64,000 nt of DNA, taken from contig OZ234493.1 in assembly GCA_965153455.1 (NCBI GenBank), positions 25,844,213 through 25,908,212 of the forward strand, written 5' to 3'. The notes under the pieces were generated by a model. That model did no database searches and was not told the origin of the DNA. It saw nothing but the letters and a program-made list of their open reading frames with translations. Shown one piece after another: positions 36,984 to 48,137 of the stretch. A program made the position numbers and the translations under genes. Each line of letters begins with the position of its first letter. Position 1 is the stretch's first letter. The stretch is from Sphagnum compactum. Lineage: Eukaryota > Bryophyta > Sphagnopsida > Sphagnales.

Positions 36984-38834
36984 ATGGAGAGTACTATTAC
37001 GAGGAAACTGGTGCAGGCAATCGAGGATGCTCGGGACTCGTGCATGGGTGTACAACAGCGGCTGATGGAATTGAGGCGAGATCCAAAGGTGAATGGATTA
37101 CAAGCTGATTACCTGAAAGCCAGGCTAATTTGGTTGCAGAAACCGCCACTGTTTCCGCTGTACTCCAACATCATTCCATGGTTGCGAGATCATGCAGCAG
37201 CTGCAGCAGAAGCAGATTCGAGATCAGAATCTCCCAGTCGACATGAAAGCTTTGGGGTTCAAGCAGTTTTTGACCATGCTTTGTTGTTCTGTGCCAATGC
37301 ACTTCGAGAATTGAGCAGAGTCATGAGAATTGGGGAAGCTCTGGTTGTCGAATGTGTAGCTGAATCCAGCAAAGATTGGAAGCCTGAGCTTTGGATCCTA
37401 GAAAGCATCTTAGCATCTCATGAAACCACTCCAGCAGTTCGACACCAGAATTCAAACAAAGCCCTAAGAGTGGGTGGTTCATCATCAATCCCTCTAAGTC
37501 CTGCTGCTGCTGCTGCTGATGAGGAGCCTCTCTGGTCTCCATTCTACCTGGTTCTTCGAGACTTGCACTATGCCCTAGGCTTGGTGGAGAAAGCATATGC
37601 TGAATTAAATGAGATGTGTGGATACATCTTCCACTTCATTCCCCCACATGTGATTAAGAAGACACTGGATCACCGGCTTGAGAATGATACAGAGTTTTGT
37701 CGATTGAATGCTGTGAAAGACACTGATGAGCTTTTACGCGAGTGCAAACACCTAATCAGTGCAAAAAAGACAAGGAGCAGCAGCAAGTTCCGTTGTGCAA
37801 GCTACATGCTTGGCAAGCTCAATCTTAGGTCTCATCCGAAGCCAGGTGGGCCAACGCCGGACCATCTTCCTGAGTTTCTTTGCATTGAGAACAATGAGTT
37901 GGAGGGAAACAGTGAGCCATTTGCGGATGGAAGCTTTGGGTATGTGTCAGAGCGCTTGTGGCTGCAATTTCCAGTGGCAGTAAAAACCATGAAGTCAGAT
38001 GTACTTAAGGACTTGTTAGAGGAGGTTGCAATGCTTGCAAGAGTGGAACATCCTCATGTGGTGCGACTTGTAGGGTATTGCTGCATCATCAGAGGACAAG
38101 AGACAACAACCAGAAATAGGCTGGTGATGCAGAGGATGAGCACAGATCTTCGCAGGCTTATGGATGCAATTGTTGAGAGTCCAGAATTTGACGAAGATGT
38201 ACCCTTTCCTGCACCTGTGGCCCTGGACATCATCATGCAACTAGCTGAAGGTCTCAAGTTTCTGCGAATCCAACGAGTGATGCACCGAGACATCAAAGCC
38301 AAAAACATCCTCGTGAATGATCGACCTCTTCTGCAATCATCTGCTGCTGATACTGCCACCAGGATTGATGATCAGCATCATGGACAAAAGCAGCTCCAGT
38401 ACTACCTAGTTAAGCTTACAGACATGGGTTTGTCACAGTACAAGCTTCCACAAAACTCTACAAGTGCAACCAAGATGAAAGGAGCAACAAATTGGAGAGC
38501 TCCCGAAGTGTTTGCAGAAAATACTTCAACTTATGACTGGGCTGCAGATGTCTACAGTTTTGCAATGGCATGCTACGAAATTGTTTCTGGTAAAACCCCA
38601 TTCTATGATGTGAGGATAATCACTTACGAACGATTGTGTCAAGGTGAAAGACCTACTTTGCCAAGCAACTGTCAACCAGAGCTTGCAGATCTCATCAGAA
38701 GATGTTGGGAAACTAAACCTAGCGATAGACCAAACATTTTCCAGATTTGCCAAGAGCTTCAGAGCTGCAAGGAAGCTTTACTCAGAAGATACAACAACTA
38801 CTTTGTAGCTGAAGCTGCTGCTGCTGTGCCATGA
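36984..38834 (+). CDS. MLKL-like protein kinase with N-terminal helical domain
   Basis: The single exon encodes 616 aa. The ATG at 36984 was chosen because the three codons before it (from TTG) lack an ATG. Residues 1 to about 300 are helical, with a helix-rich pattern like the HeLo/DUF1221 domain of plant MLKL proteins. The kinase domain is about residues 310-600. It has a glycine-loop remnant GSFGYV, with Ala in place of the first Gly (ADGSFG). It also has VAVK (Lys334), HRDIKAKN (Asp436), DMG in place of DFG (Asp480) and APE (506-508), and ends DVYSFAMACYEIVSGKTPF and RCWETKPSDRPN. The stretch LVMQRMSTDLRR with PFPAPVALDIIMQLAEGLKF closely follows the plant MLKL pattern. Arabidopsis MLKLs are pseudokinases that oligomerise in immune cell death. 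Here the catalytic Lys, HRD Asp and metal-binding Asp all remain, so activity is possible. The function is inferred from family. Confidence 0.82.
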   Translation: MESTITRKLVQAIEDARDSCMGVQQRLMELRRDPKVNGLQADYLKARLIWLQKPPLFPLYSNIIPWLRDHAAAAAEADSRSESPSRHESFGVQAVFDHALLFCANALRELSRVMRIGEALVVECVAESSKDWKPELWILESILASHETTPAVRHQNSNKALRVGGSSSIPLSPAAAAADEEPLWSPFYLVLRDLHYALGLVEKAYAELNEMCGYIFHFIPPHVIKKTLDHRLENDTEFCRLNAVKDTDELLRECKHLISAKKTRSSSKFRCASYMLGKLNLRSHPKPGGPTPDHLPEFLCIENNELEGNSEPFADGSFGYVSERLWLQFPVAVKTMKSDVLKDLLEEVAMLARVEHPHVVRLVGYCCIIRGQETTTRNRLVMQRMSTDLRRLMDAIVESPEFDEDVPFPAPVALDIIMQLAEGLKFLRIQRVMHRDIKAKNILVNDRPLLQSSAADTATRIDDQHHGQKQLQYYLVKLTDMGLSQYKLPQNSTSATKMKGATNWRAPEVFAENTSTYDWAADVYSFAMACYEIVSGKTPFYDVRIITYERLCQGERPTLPSNCQPELADLIRRCWETKPSDRPNIFQICQELQSCKEALLRRYNNYFVAEAAAAVP

Positions 38835-40031
38835 CTACAAGCTTCTGCTCCTCTCACAGATGAACTTTACATGCTTGCTGCTACACAACATGGTGATTAC
38901 TGTTGGTGATTTTACGAACCTTCCAAGACTTAAACATAAGTCCAAAGTTTACAAGGTGCTCAACTTTGAGAGTCCTTCATGGGATCTGGTGTAGCAACAA
39001 CCATCCTACTCAGGAAAAAAGGAGTGGGCCTTAGCTCCATGGAGTGTCAGGTTTAGCAGGCAGAGGCTCTGCTGCAAGACACACCCTGGAAAGAGTCTTG
39101 CAGGTCAGTGCTTTTCCCTTGAGCTTCATGTACGATTTGTTCAAGAAATAACAAAGTCAGTTTTAGACTAGAACTTTTGAAGTTGTCCACCAGACCGCAC
39201 CTGCAGCACAATACATCCAGAGGATATGAGTCACACGTGTGAATGGACATCACCCAATTGCTGTTCCATTCATTTCTGGATTACAATGTTTTCTTGTCAC
39301 ACAAAGCCATCGCAATACTGGCCATCACAAATTCATGGTAGGTCATGACAAAGTGATGATCATGACAAGAGAGCTGTAGGTACGGTTGGCAGTTCATTCA
39401 GTTTTCTGAAAGGATGATCACTGACTTTCAAAAATGGATCTTGTGTTGTAGATAAGTACAGGAGGAAGAAATTGGAGACAAAAGCTTGGAGGCCAATGAC
39501 TGAGGCTGTGATTGGGGAAACTCGACATTTTTGAAGGCAAAAGGGACAGCTTATGGTTGGGCTAAGTCAATTTCGAAGAAGTACAAAAACCAGAAGCCCA
39601 CTTCCTTGCTGACAACAAGCTGCCAGTAGAAACCCTTGCATCTTCCTTGACAGGAGATGCAACACAAATACTCTTTTCAGGTCCACAATCGACTCCAGAA
39701 ATTGGAGGTTGCAGCAAAGGAAATGGGATGAACTTTTTGTAGATACTCACCCCCAGGTGATAGCCAGAGTCAGAGAAATGCTGGGGGATTACTGGGAAAC
39801 TTTCCACTGTTAAACCTGAATAGGGTTCTATGAACCCTAAAACCCTAAACCATAAAATTAGTTAGATTGAATTTGGGAGCATGAACAGCTCTTGATTGTT
39901 GGAAGAAATAAAAACTCTTCAACCACTCATGTTGGAAGGTATTTTTCAGTATTTACACAAAAATTGTGTATTGTGAATTTACCAATACAGGAGATTTGAA
40001 ATTTTTTTGACTAAGAAAATGTCTAACTATC
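38835..40031. other. Intergenic region between convergent genes
   Basis: This holds the 3' flank of the kinase (+) and of the TMEM245-like gene (-). A minus-strand open stretch at 39562-39807 is codon-like but has no recognised domain. AACCCTAAAACCCTAAACC at about 39835 is a short telomere-like motif. No further gene was recognised. Confidence 0.5.
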
Positions 40032-43000
40032 TCATGCTGTGTACTCTGCATGAACGTCCAATACAAACTCAGTGTATAAATTTTTGGCGGCATACAGAAC
40101 AGTCATAATCAAGGGTCCCAAAAAGACACCCTGCAGAAAGAGAACAGAACACAGTTTCAGTGGCAGATGGCTCACACTTAGACCTTCAAGACATGTTGAC
40201 ATTAAATCCATCTAAATATATATAAAAATTCAATATATCCCATATCAAATTTTGGTTTGAGAATTACATAAGAATTGCATCAATTTTGTACTTACTATAG
40301 AAGATTGTTTAGGAGGAACAGAGGATTAGGTTTTTCCACTGCAAGAAGAATGTTGTGTGTAATCATTGAGATTAAATAATCACATTTAGTTTTAGAGAAG
40401 TGACATGATTTAGCCCCACCTCCATAGATGGCGAAAAAAGGGTCAGACCTCCAGCAATACTGAGACCTGTGAGATACGTGTTATGCTTGGAGATTGTCCC
40501 TTGAATTTTCAGCACACCATAGTGCATGAAGTAAACATATGTGCCAACAATTGTGGCAGCTCCCAAATAACGTCGCTGGAGAGCAAGCTGTGCAACTGCT
40601 GGCAATAATGCCATTCCCTTGGGAAAGAGTGGAATCAGGCCTTGCACAAGTGCAATAAGTGTTGACATGTATAGAAAATGGATTTGAAAGAACCGAAACA
40701 GGAGGTACGTAAGTGAGGCCTGGACATTCCCCCCAAAGCTTTTTGGGTTTTTTCTATCAGCATGGCTAAAGACCTTATTCCTTCTCTTACTTTCTAACCC
40801 TCTTGCATGCTCCCTCCCCCCTTGAAAGTTTTTGAGAAGGAAACCCTCATAGCTTGAACTAGTGAAAAGGTGTCCCCATATTTGAACAAGAGATGAAAGC
40901 AGCTGCCCAGTGTGCATAAAACTTTTGTTTCTCAGAAAAAAAACACAAAAGCCAAGAAATCTGACAACTGAAAATATCATGAAGTCAAGTTGTCTGAGAG
41001 TGAAAAGTTGGGATGAAGCACAGTACCTGGTAGAACATAGTCTTGGTAGTGGTCAATAGAACAGAGCTAACTGCGTGGTCTAAAACAGTTGCACACCGTT
41101 GGCGAGTTTGGTCAGAGACAGGTATCATATCTAACACTTGATACATAACACCACCCGATTTGGAGGTAATCAGAAAATATAACAAGGAGAAAAACACGAG
41201 GGCTTGCGATATAAAATTGAAAACACCCAACCCAAGCACAACTATAAAATACATGCCTCCTGTCATTATTTTGCTGCTGCTGACAAGAAATTGCTTCCCA
41301 GCAGAGTATACATCCTTCTGCAGAAATTTGGTGTGCATAAGTATAACATTTCTTTATCAATTTTGGTCGATTGTATTTGATGGAATGATGTACAATTTCA
41401 GTCCTTTTAATGCTCCAAATGAGTACAAGATGATTGACTTGCCTCAGACTTTCCAGGAAGGCTGGTATCCTCAGTTGAATCTTTGTCATTCAAATATGGT
41501 GTTGCTGTCCCTCCTTCTGCAATTTGACTCAACAACTCCTTGACTGCATTTACCAACTCTGTCATATTGTTCTTTGCTGCAATTTCATCCACCTGTTCCA
41601 ATTTGAAACTACAGAAAGTTGGGACACTTCAAAGACACAGTCACTTTGAAGGACAGTGGAAAGCACAAACGTGAGTTGAATGGCGCCCCCAAAAATGAAA
41701 GCTCTAGTGATGATAGTGGTCTCATACAGAAAAACTACTGAGAATTTTCTCCAAACTCCAGTATAGTATGATTTGAAGCACCGATTCATGGCTCCCAAAC
41801 CCAGCATTATATGTGACGGCATATGCCTTTCTAGATCAGAGGATTAGGCCCTCATGGTCAAGGTGAAACTCAGAACATTAGGGCATCTGATCATGGAAAC
41901 CTGAAATTGAGGGGATGGAAGGGATACCTTGAGCACAAGTATGTTGTATGCTTTGTTTGAATGAGAGTCAATATACTGAGGAATTTTGTTGTCTTCAACC
42001 CATCGGGAAAGGGTGCCAGGGGCTGCACTTCCACTTGACTGCATGTGACTCTTAAAAGCCATCACTGCATCCTTGCTCTCCATCCCAACCTTGTACGTGA
42101 AAAGCAGGATGCCACCCGTCAGCAAAATACACATCACAATTATCAGTACAACAGCCACAGCCGCTGGAAGGCTCTCTATTAATGACTGTGTCACCCCCCG
42201 ATTCGTCCACCTGAAATGACAATTCTGCAGCATTTCGGTTAATTGGTCAACCTTTTTGGCAGCAAACAGTGCTGGCATACCTCATGAAAAATGCAAGTGG
42301 AACTTCAAAAGAGAAAAATGAAAACACATGACAGAAGCATTTGTTCATAAACTTTTCTTTCTGCCGTGCAAGCTTCATAAACATACTTTGCCATGCCAGT
42401 AATATAGCTCACTGATTGAGTGGCACTTCTATGAATGACTCAGAGGACAAAGAGATGCATATGTGTGCGTGGGAACAAATGGACACGGAATATACTTTCC
42501 ATGTCCTCATTCAAGCTGCAAAAGAGCTTGTGAAGGTAAGTTTCATTCAGTTTAGCTTGCCCAGGCTGTGTAAGCAAGCATTCAAACATAAGGGATAGAG
42601 AGGCCTACACAGACGGTAATCTTCCAGCTAACAATTGACCTGCTGCTGGAGGACTGTTACAGACTGTACCAAACACCTATAGTTTCCAAACTACTCAAAT
42701 GCAACAAAACAAGAACATTGGTGACTTGCAATAATATAATTGAAATGACGGAGCCCATACCTGGTCATCCTTACCAAAGGTTGAACTGTAAATTCATAAA
42801 GCTGGGCCAAACTACTCCTGCGCTCCAATTGGGGTGCTGCTGCTGGAGACATTTCAGTGGCCACACCAAACACTGGCATAATTTGACCTAAAGCAGCCTG
42901 GCTTGAAACCATCAAGACTATAATTGCGCCCATATAAGTAGGGCCAAGAAACTCATACCCTAAAATAAACAGTGTGAAAGTGAGAAGCCACTGTGAAAGT

Positions 43001-43557
43001 TTTACAAACCCAATATGCCTTGGAAATGGTGCCTGTTTACCACACATTTCCAAGAGTGCGTCCCACGCATCAGCCACAGATTCTGTTACTGCACGGGTGG
43101 TTGCCTGTGGAATTGCTATGACTGTCTCCAGGAATCCATTTTGTAGGGGTGTCTCCCAGAAGTGGACAACTTCACCCTGCACTTTTCTTAGCGGCATGGA
43201 CAATAAAATTGCCCATCGGATGGGTTTCCAATAATCCTTCAATAACTGGCTGACTGAATAAAATATCAATATACACAATACCAATCCAGCATGCACTAGG
43301 CCAATGTAGATCGCTAAGTTGAAATTAGAAACATTCAATTGTGTTCTCTCCATCAGGCTTGAGTCCAGGGATTCAAGTTCTGCATCAGAACTCTGTACCG
43401 CAGTTTGTTTTAAGAGTGGAGGAGACATGGAGACTTCACCTTTCTGACTTTCCTTCCTGGGTGTTGAAACTGAGACTAGATTTTGCAACTTCGACAATGG
43501 AGTGTTAGATACCAATTGCCTTGCCCACCCAACCCTTTTGGATGCGTCAGGTTCCAT
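40032..43557 (-). CDS. TMEM245/AI-2E-transporter-like multipass membrane protein
   Basis: Six coding exons: 43557-42761, 42210-41928, 41592-41443, 41317-41027, 40719-40420 and 40130-40032. They join in frame to 639 aa, close to the size I recall for the Arabidopsis homologue At5g55960. The protein starts MEPDASKRVGWARQLVSN. A Ser/Lys-rich cytosolic part follows, then several membrane segments (for example LAIYIGLVHAGLVLCILIFY and AVAVVLIIVMCILLTGGILL). The C-terminal half carries FPKGMALLPAVAQLALQRRY, YLTGLSIAGG and GVFLGPLIMTVLYAAKNLYT, the hallmark end of the AI-2E/TMEM245 family. Bacterial members are exporters or antiporters; the plant role is unknown. The exon 3 donor is GAG|GCAAGT, so intron 3 is a GC-AG intron. 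All introns except the first (phase 2) are phase 0. The call is strong, though the exon ends were set by eye. Confidence 0.85.
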
Positions 43558-45221
43558 ATCTGTCGGTCAGAGTTCTAGGGCATTCAACCTGCATATTATT
43601 GTACATTTACTCAACAGCTGGAAGACCTTAAAAAGTGAAGTGGGTGCTATCAATGCAATTGCAGAGAGAAACTCCACAAAAACATATAAGGTAACCCATG
43701 GTCTTTTGCTATGTCAGCCCAAAATTTGACAATACAAGTAGATCACAATTAGTGACGTCTACTGTGCTTGGCATAAAATCCTTAAAATCACATTTCACCC
43801 AATCCTCTTCCAAGTTTGAGCAATCAACCAGAAGAAGATTTTGTTCAGGGTAGCTCTTCAACGTGATTATGACACTCATTGCTATTGAAACATTCAAACC
43901 CTAAATCATCTTGCATGTTAGCATCCAATTGGTTTCCACATAAACAAATTCAGAATAATGAAATTCGGAGATTGAGGCCAAAAATTCCTCTCTAATCCCT
44001 GCAACATCCTTTGAGGCTCTACCAAACTTTGTCCTGAGTCCTTTACTGAGTTTGAGAGTATATCTTAGTCTTTTGTCACTTGTACCTTACGATTTCTTGG
44101 GCATGTTGAAATTTCTCATATTACAATACTGATTTGATTACCTAGTGAATGGATACTTCAGGGATGGCCATCTTTGGGTGATTAAAATTTTCTAACATTA
44201 TTTCTGAAGACTCCAAAAGCCACAGAGGAAGTGAAACAAAATTGAACTAGAGGATCCCTGCAAGTTCAACAAAACTGGCAATTACAAAGAATCAATCTGA
44301 AACTTTTAGAGGTTATGGAATCAAAGCATGGGTTCTAAAGTTTGGACTACTAGGCATGACCCTACTATACTAATTATCTGGCAAGGGCTTATTAGGAAGG
44401 GGGTTGGACACATATAGTCTGCAATCAGAAACAGAAGAAACAAGATACCAAATTACAACTCTGAAATTGAAGAGGTGCTGGACAAAGAATTACCGGCGAT
44501 TACATTGAAGGACTGACAATGGCATTCATTTTTCATGATATCACTTGCTCCCCAAAAAAACCCTTTGCTTCATTAGATCTTTCTGCCATACTGATATGTA
44601 TATGATGACAGTAGCACAGACCCATAATTGAACAAAAATAGGAGATACCATGCAATTGTTGCCAAGCAGTTATATTCACAGCAGAATCATCAATACAAGG
44701 AAAAAAAGGACAAACTGCACAGATTGTAGGCTCTGGATCCTATTCTTCTTGGAACGGGATGGATTATAGTAACACTGTTCCAATTAAGCAGCTCTGAGTT
44801 TCTCACTCTCAAAGTCAAATTTGCTGGTCTTCTAAGTTGGAGAAGAAAGCTTTTATAAGTAGAGAGCATTGTAGAATTCTGACATTTGGCGATAGACATA
44901 ACCTGAGACCTCAACAAGAATTGTTATCTCTGAATGCTCATTCCAAATACTTCATCATTCCCAGCACCTGGCAAACAAAAAGTACATGATAAATAACCAT
45001 TCAGAACCCTTAAACATGTTCCTCATCCGCACCCCCCTCCAAACATCACTTCTTAGGGGGGTTTTCCAGGTTTTTAGACAAGCAGAGCCGACTCTTCTTC
45101 TGCCGAACAATCAATAGATCACCAGCACGAAGACTGAATCATCATCAATCCCCCGTAAGGAATTATGTCCTACCAACAACTTCAACGGAAATAAAACAGT
45201 TTTATGGACCCAAAAGATTAC

Positions 45222-45430
45222 CTGAGGCATTGACGATCGGTTCTAAAAGCTTGGCTGCTCTGAAACCGAATTGAAATAGGACATTTTCTACAAAATTTCC
45301 ACTGATCCGCTGCAACTTCGGTCGATCACAGCGCGCAATTTCGCAGATCCACAGCACTTCCGAATTTTCTTGTCCGAGAAGCAGAAGACGACGAAGATCG
45401 CACCTAGTGGATGAAGCAGCAACCCTAATC
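45222..45430 (-). other. Candidate noncoding 5' exon of the TMEM245-like gene
   Basis: On the minus strand the segment after AACCCTAA (45414-45424) looks like transcribed leader and ends at GCCTCAG|GTAATC, a strong donor at 45222. A further acceptor (TTTGCCAG|GTGCTGGG) lies at about 44969, and the coding exon begins just after a CAG at about 43560. It contains a 13-codon upstream ORF (45284-45243, MSYFNSVSEQPSF). It may be the 5' UTR exon of the gene starting at 43557, or a separate noncoding transcript. Confidence 0.4.
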
Positions 45431-45434
45431 TTAT

Positions 45435-46085
45435 CTCATCGGGACCGTCCAGTTCTCATGATTGACGGCCACGGTGCCCAAGTACGCTTAGTAATTTGAT
45501 TGGCTGGCTGGATTCTCCTCACATCGCAGCCGTCGAAATAAAAGTCTGGACGGCTATGAAAAGGTTGAATTAGGTCAACACAGGCAGTTTAACATTGACT
45601 CTCATCGAGACCGTTCAGTTCTGAAGATCGACGGCCACAATGCGGAAGCACGCTTACTACGTGACAGGCTCGCCAGATTCCGAATTTTCTAATTACATCG
45701 GAGCCGTCAAAAACCAAATCTGAACGGCTATGGATAGGTTAAATTAGGTCAAGACAAGGAACTGGGCTTGGACTCTCATCGAGACCGTCCAGTTCTTACG
45801 ATTGACGGCCATAATTACATCGGAGCCGTCTAAATCTAAATCTGAATGGCTAGGAATTGGTTAAATTAGGTCAGAACACGGAACGCTCATCGAAACCGTC
45901 CAGTTCGCAGGATCGACGGCCACAATGTGCAAGCACCTTTAGTACTTGACTGGATGAGTGGATTCTCATTTTCTCACTTACATCGGAGCCGTCCAACACC
46001 CAATCTGAACGGCTATGAATTGGTTAGAATTAGGTCAGGAAATGAAACTGGACATGGACTCTCATCGTGGCCGTGGAAATCCATG
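45435..46085. promoter_or_regulatory. Five-copy repeat of about 170 bp in a divergent promoter
   Basis: CTCATCG(A/G)GACCGTCCAGTTC starts at 45435, 45601, 45775 and 45886, with a diverged fifth copy at 46061. Each is followed by GAT(T/C)GACGGCCA, then ACATCGGAGCCGTC, then TGAACGGCTATG and TTAAATTAGGTCA. Spacings are 166, 174, 111 and 175 bp; the short one lacks the middle part of the unit. The array fills the gap between the 5' ends of the TMEM245-like gene (-) and the RNA-binding protein gene (+). Its GACGGCC/ACCGTC words may serve as binding sites, which is inference. Confidence 0.75.
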
Positions 46086-46429
46086 AATCGACGGCACTGA
46101 GATGGAGTACTTAATGGGAATGCCATTGCTAACCTGGAGCTCCATATCCGCTCAGTCGTCTTCTTGGGAAGTGTGTGTTTTCGGCGAGGAATTGCAAATT
46201 TTGTGCGTGCAATTTGTGGTGGTTCCATTTGCTCTTGTGTGCACGGAGTATTGTTTGGAGTGTTCTGAAAGAGTGACAAATTTTGTTGATTTATCTATTT
46301 AGTTGTTTTTAGTGTCTGGACTCTGGTTTGTTTGCGCGTTGGAAACAGATTTCTTTGTTTTTTGCTTCATTTTTTGTTTTCTCTTTGTTTGTCTTTCTTC
46401 TTCCTTTGTATCCGGAGCTGGTTTGCGCA

Positions 46430-48137
46430 ATGGCGGCCAGCTCGTGTATCTCCTATGCAGTGGCGAGCGGTTCTTTTACGGCTGCCTCTGGGAGAGCGGA
46501 GCCAAAGCTGGTTACAAGGGTGAATGTGGAGTCGACTCCTACATTCGTCGTCGCCATTTCGAGTTTGTCTCTGAGCTGCTTGTTAAGCAGTAGTAGGAGG
46601 CCTATGAAGAGCACGAGCATCTCCGTATACGCGTCCGAAGTCGAACAAGCCGAGGCTGAAACTGAGCCCCTCAGCTTGAACGCCATCGATTCCCCTAATG
46701 CTCTTGAAGGTTCCAAGCTGTATGTCGGAAACTTGCCGTGGACCTGCGATAGTCAACAATTGGCTGAAGTTTTCGAAGACTGCGGAAATGTTGAAATTGT
46801 TGAGGTGCTCTCTTTTGTCAGAAACTTTACATGTTCCTTTCTTTTTCTTGCAGTTTTACTAGAGTTCTCCTTGCAATACAATGTGAAGACATCAAAATAA
46901 TTTCTGTACTTCTCAAAGTGGCTACACGTTCAATGCCAGCCTCAACATTCTATGGTTGGATTGTTTATATAGTAACGATGCTCCTATCCATCTTCAGCTT
47001 CCAAGTTCCGACAAGATTTTGCAGAAATATCCAACTAGAATCTGTAATGCTTTACAGCGCTTTTGCTTCAATGGAGATCATCTGTTTTCTTGGGCATCTA
47101 TCCATGCACTACAGGGTTTTTGCTCTCTCTGATCTGTTTTATCAGTGAGACATACCTGCCACCATGCATAACTCAGTCTTCATCTATTAAGGAACTACAT
47201 TAATGACAGTCTTATAGTTTGGGTTTCATTTCCCTTGCAGGTTATGTATGACAGAATGACTCAAAGAAGTCGAGGTTTTGCTTTTGTCACCATGCGCTCA
47301 ACTCAAGATGCCATGGCTGCTATTGAAAAATTGGATGGCTCTGTATGTTCAACATTGCCATCAATCCCCATTTGACATCAAGCTGGGCAATCTTTCAGAG
47401 TCTGCAGTATACTGATTTTAATTGGGAGGTTGCATTTCATCTGGAATCTGATTCTGTAAACTTGTCCATAAGGAGTGCAAACTACCAACCTTGCATGTCA
47501 TGAATGCTATTTTTTATTGTTCACAGAAATTAAATTGCAGAGCTTGGCTTCTCCAGGACTTTGGTGGGAGAATTTTGAAGGTTAACTTTCCTCAGTCATC
47601 AGCAAGAGAGCCAAGGATGAGCAACTACAATGACAGTCCTCCACGCAGAGAAGGTGGTAACTATGACAGCCCCAACAAGCTTTTTGTGGGCAATCTTTCC
47701 TGGAATGTGGATGATGTTGCCCTTGAAACTATTTTCAGTGACTATGGAAAGGTTTTGGATGCAAAAGTTATCAGTGATCGTGAAACTGGCAAGTCAAGAG
47801 GCTTTGGATTTGTAACTCTTGCTTCTGCTACTGAAGTGAATGAAGCAATCAAGAACTTGGATGGAGCTGTAAGTTTTACTTCCAGTTCCTCACTCTATAT
47901 TTACAGTTAGCTGCTTTGAGGAAGGATTTCTGTTCGAGGAGGGTGTCATCCTTGAAGGGCTGGTAATTATGTAGTCTCCTTCATCACAAAAATGCAGGGT
48001 TCTTCATTGACTGTCTTATGCTTCTAAGGTTCAAGTATGAAGCTTGATACCATTTTTTGTTTCAACAGGAGTATGATGGAAGACAGTTACGAGTAAACTT
48101 GGCAGGGGAGAAGCCTGCCCCAAGGCGCAACTACTGA
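46430..48137 (+). CDS. Chloroplast ribonucleoprotein with two RRMs (cp29/cp31 type)
   Basis: Four exons (46430-46804, 47241-47342, 47557-47868, 48069-48137), all phase 0, join to 285 aa. The N-terminal 60-70 residues are rich in Ser/Ala/Arg with few acidic residues, as in a chloroplast transit peptide. A short acidic stretch (SEVEQAEAETEPL) follows. RRM1 (about 96-172) has RNP2 LYVGNL and RNP1 RGFAFVTM (136). The short linker has PPRREGGNYDSP, and RRM2 (about 200-275) has RNP2 LFVGNL and RNP1 RGFGFVTL (240). Such proteins bind chloroplast transcripts and affect their stability, editing and processing. The introns fall at matching places in the two RRMs: after the acidic residue following the third strand region of RRM1, and just after LDG(S/A) in both. 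The start ATG is the first in the frame that gives a transit peptide. The ORF reads past each donor if unspliced, and splicing gives a clean RRM each time. Confidence 0.9.

Noticed and set aside
39562-39807. 81-codon minus-strand ORF with codon-like composition
   Set aside because: It lies beyond the stop of the TMEM245-like gene. No motif or splice link was found, so it is more likely 3' flank sequence.
39826-39858. AACCCTAAAACCCTAAACC, telomere-like
   Set aside because: Only about two imperfect units. Short teloboxes are common in plant DNA and do not show an interstitial telomere.
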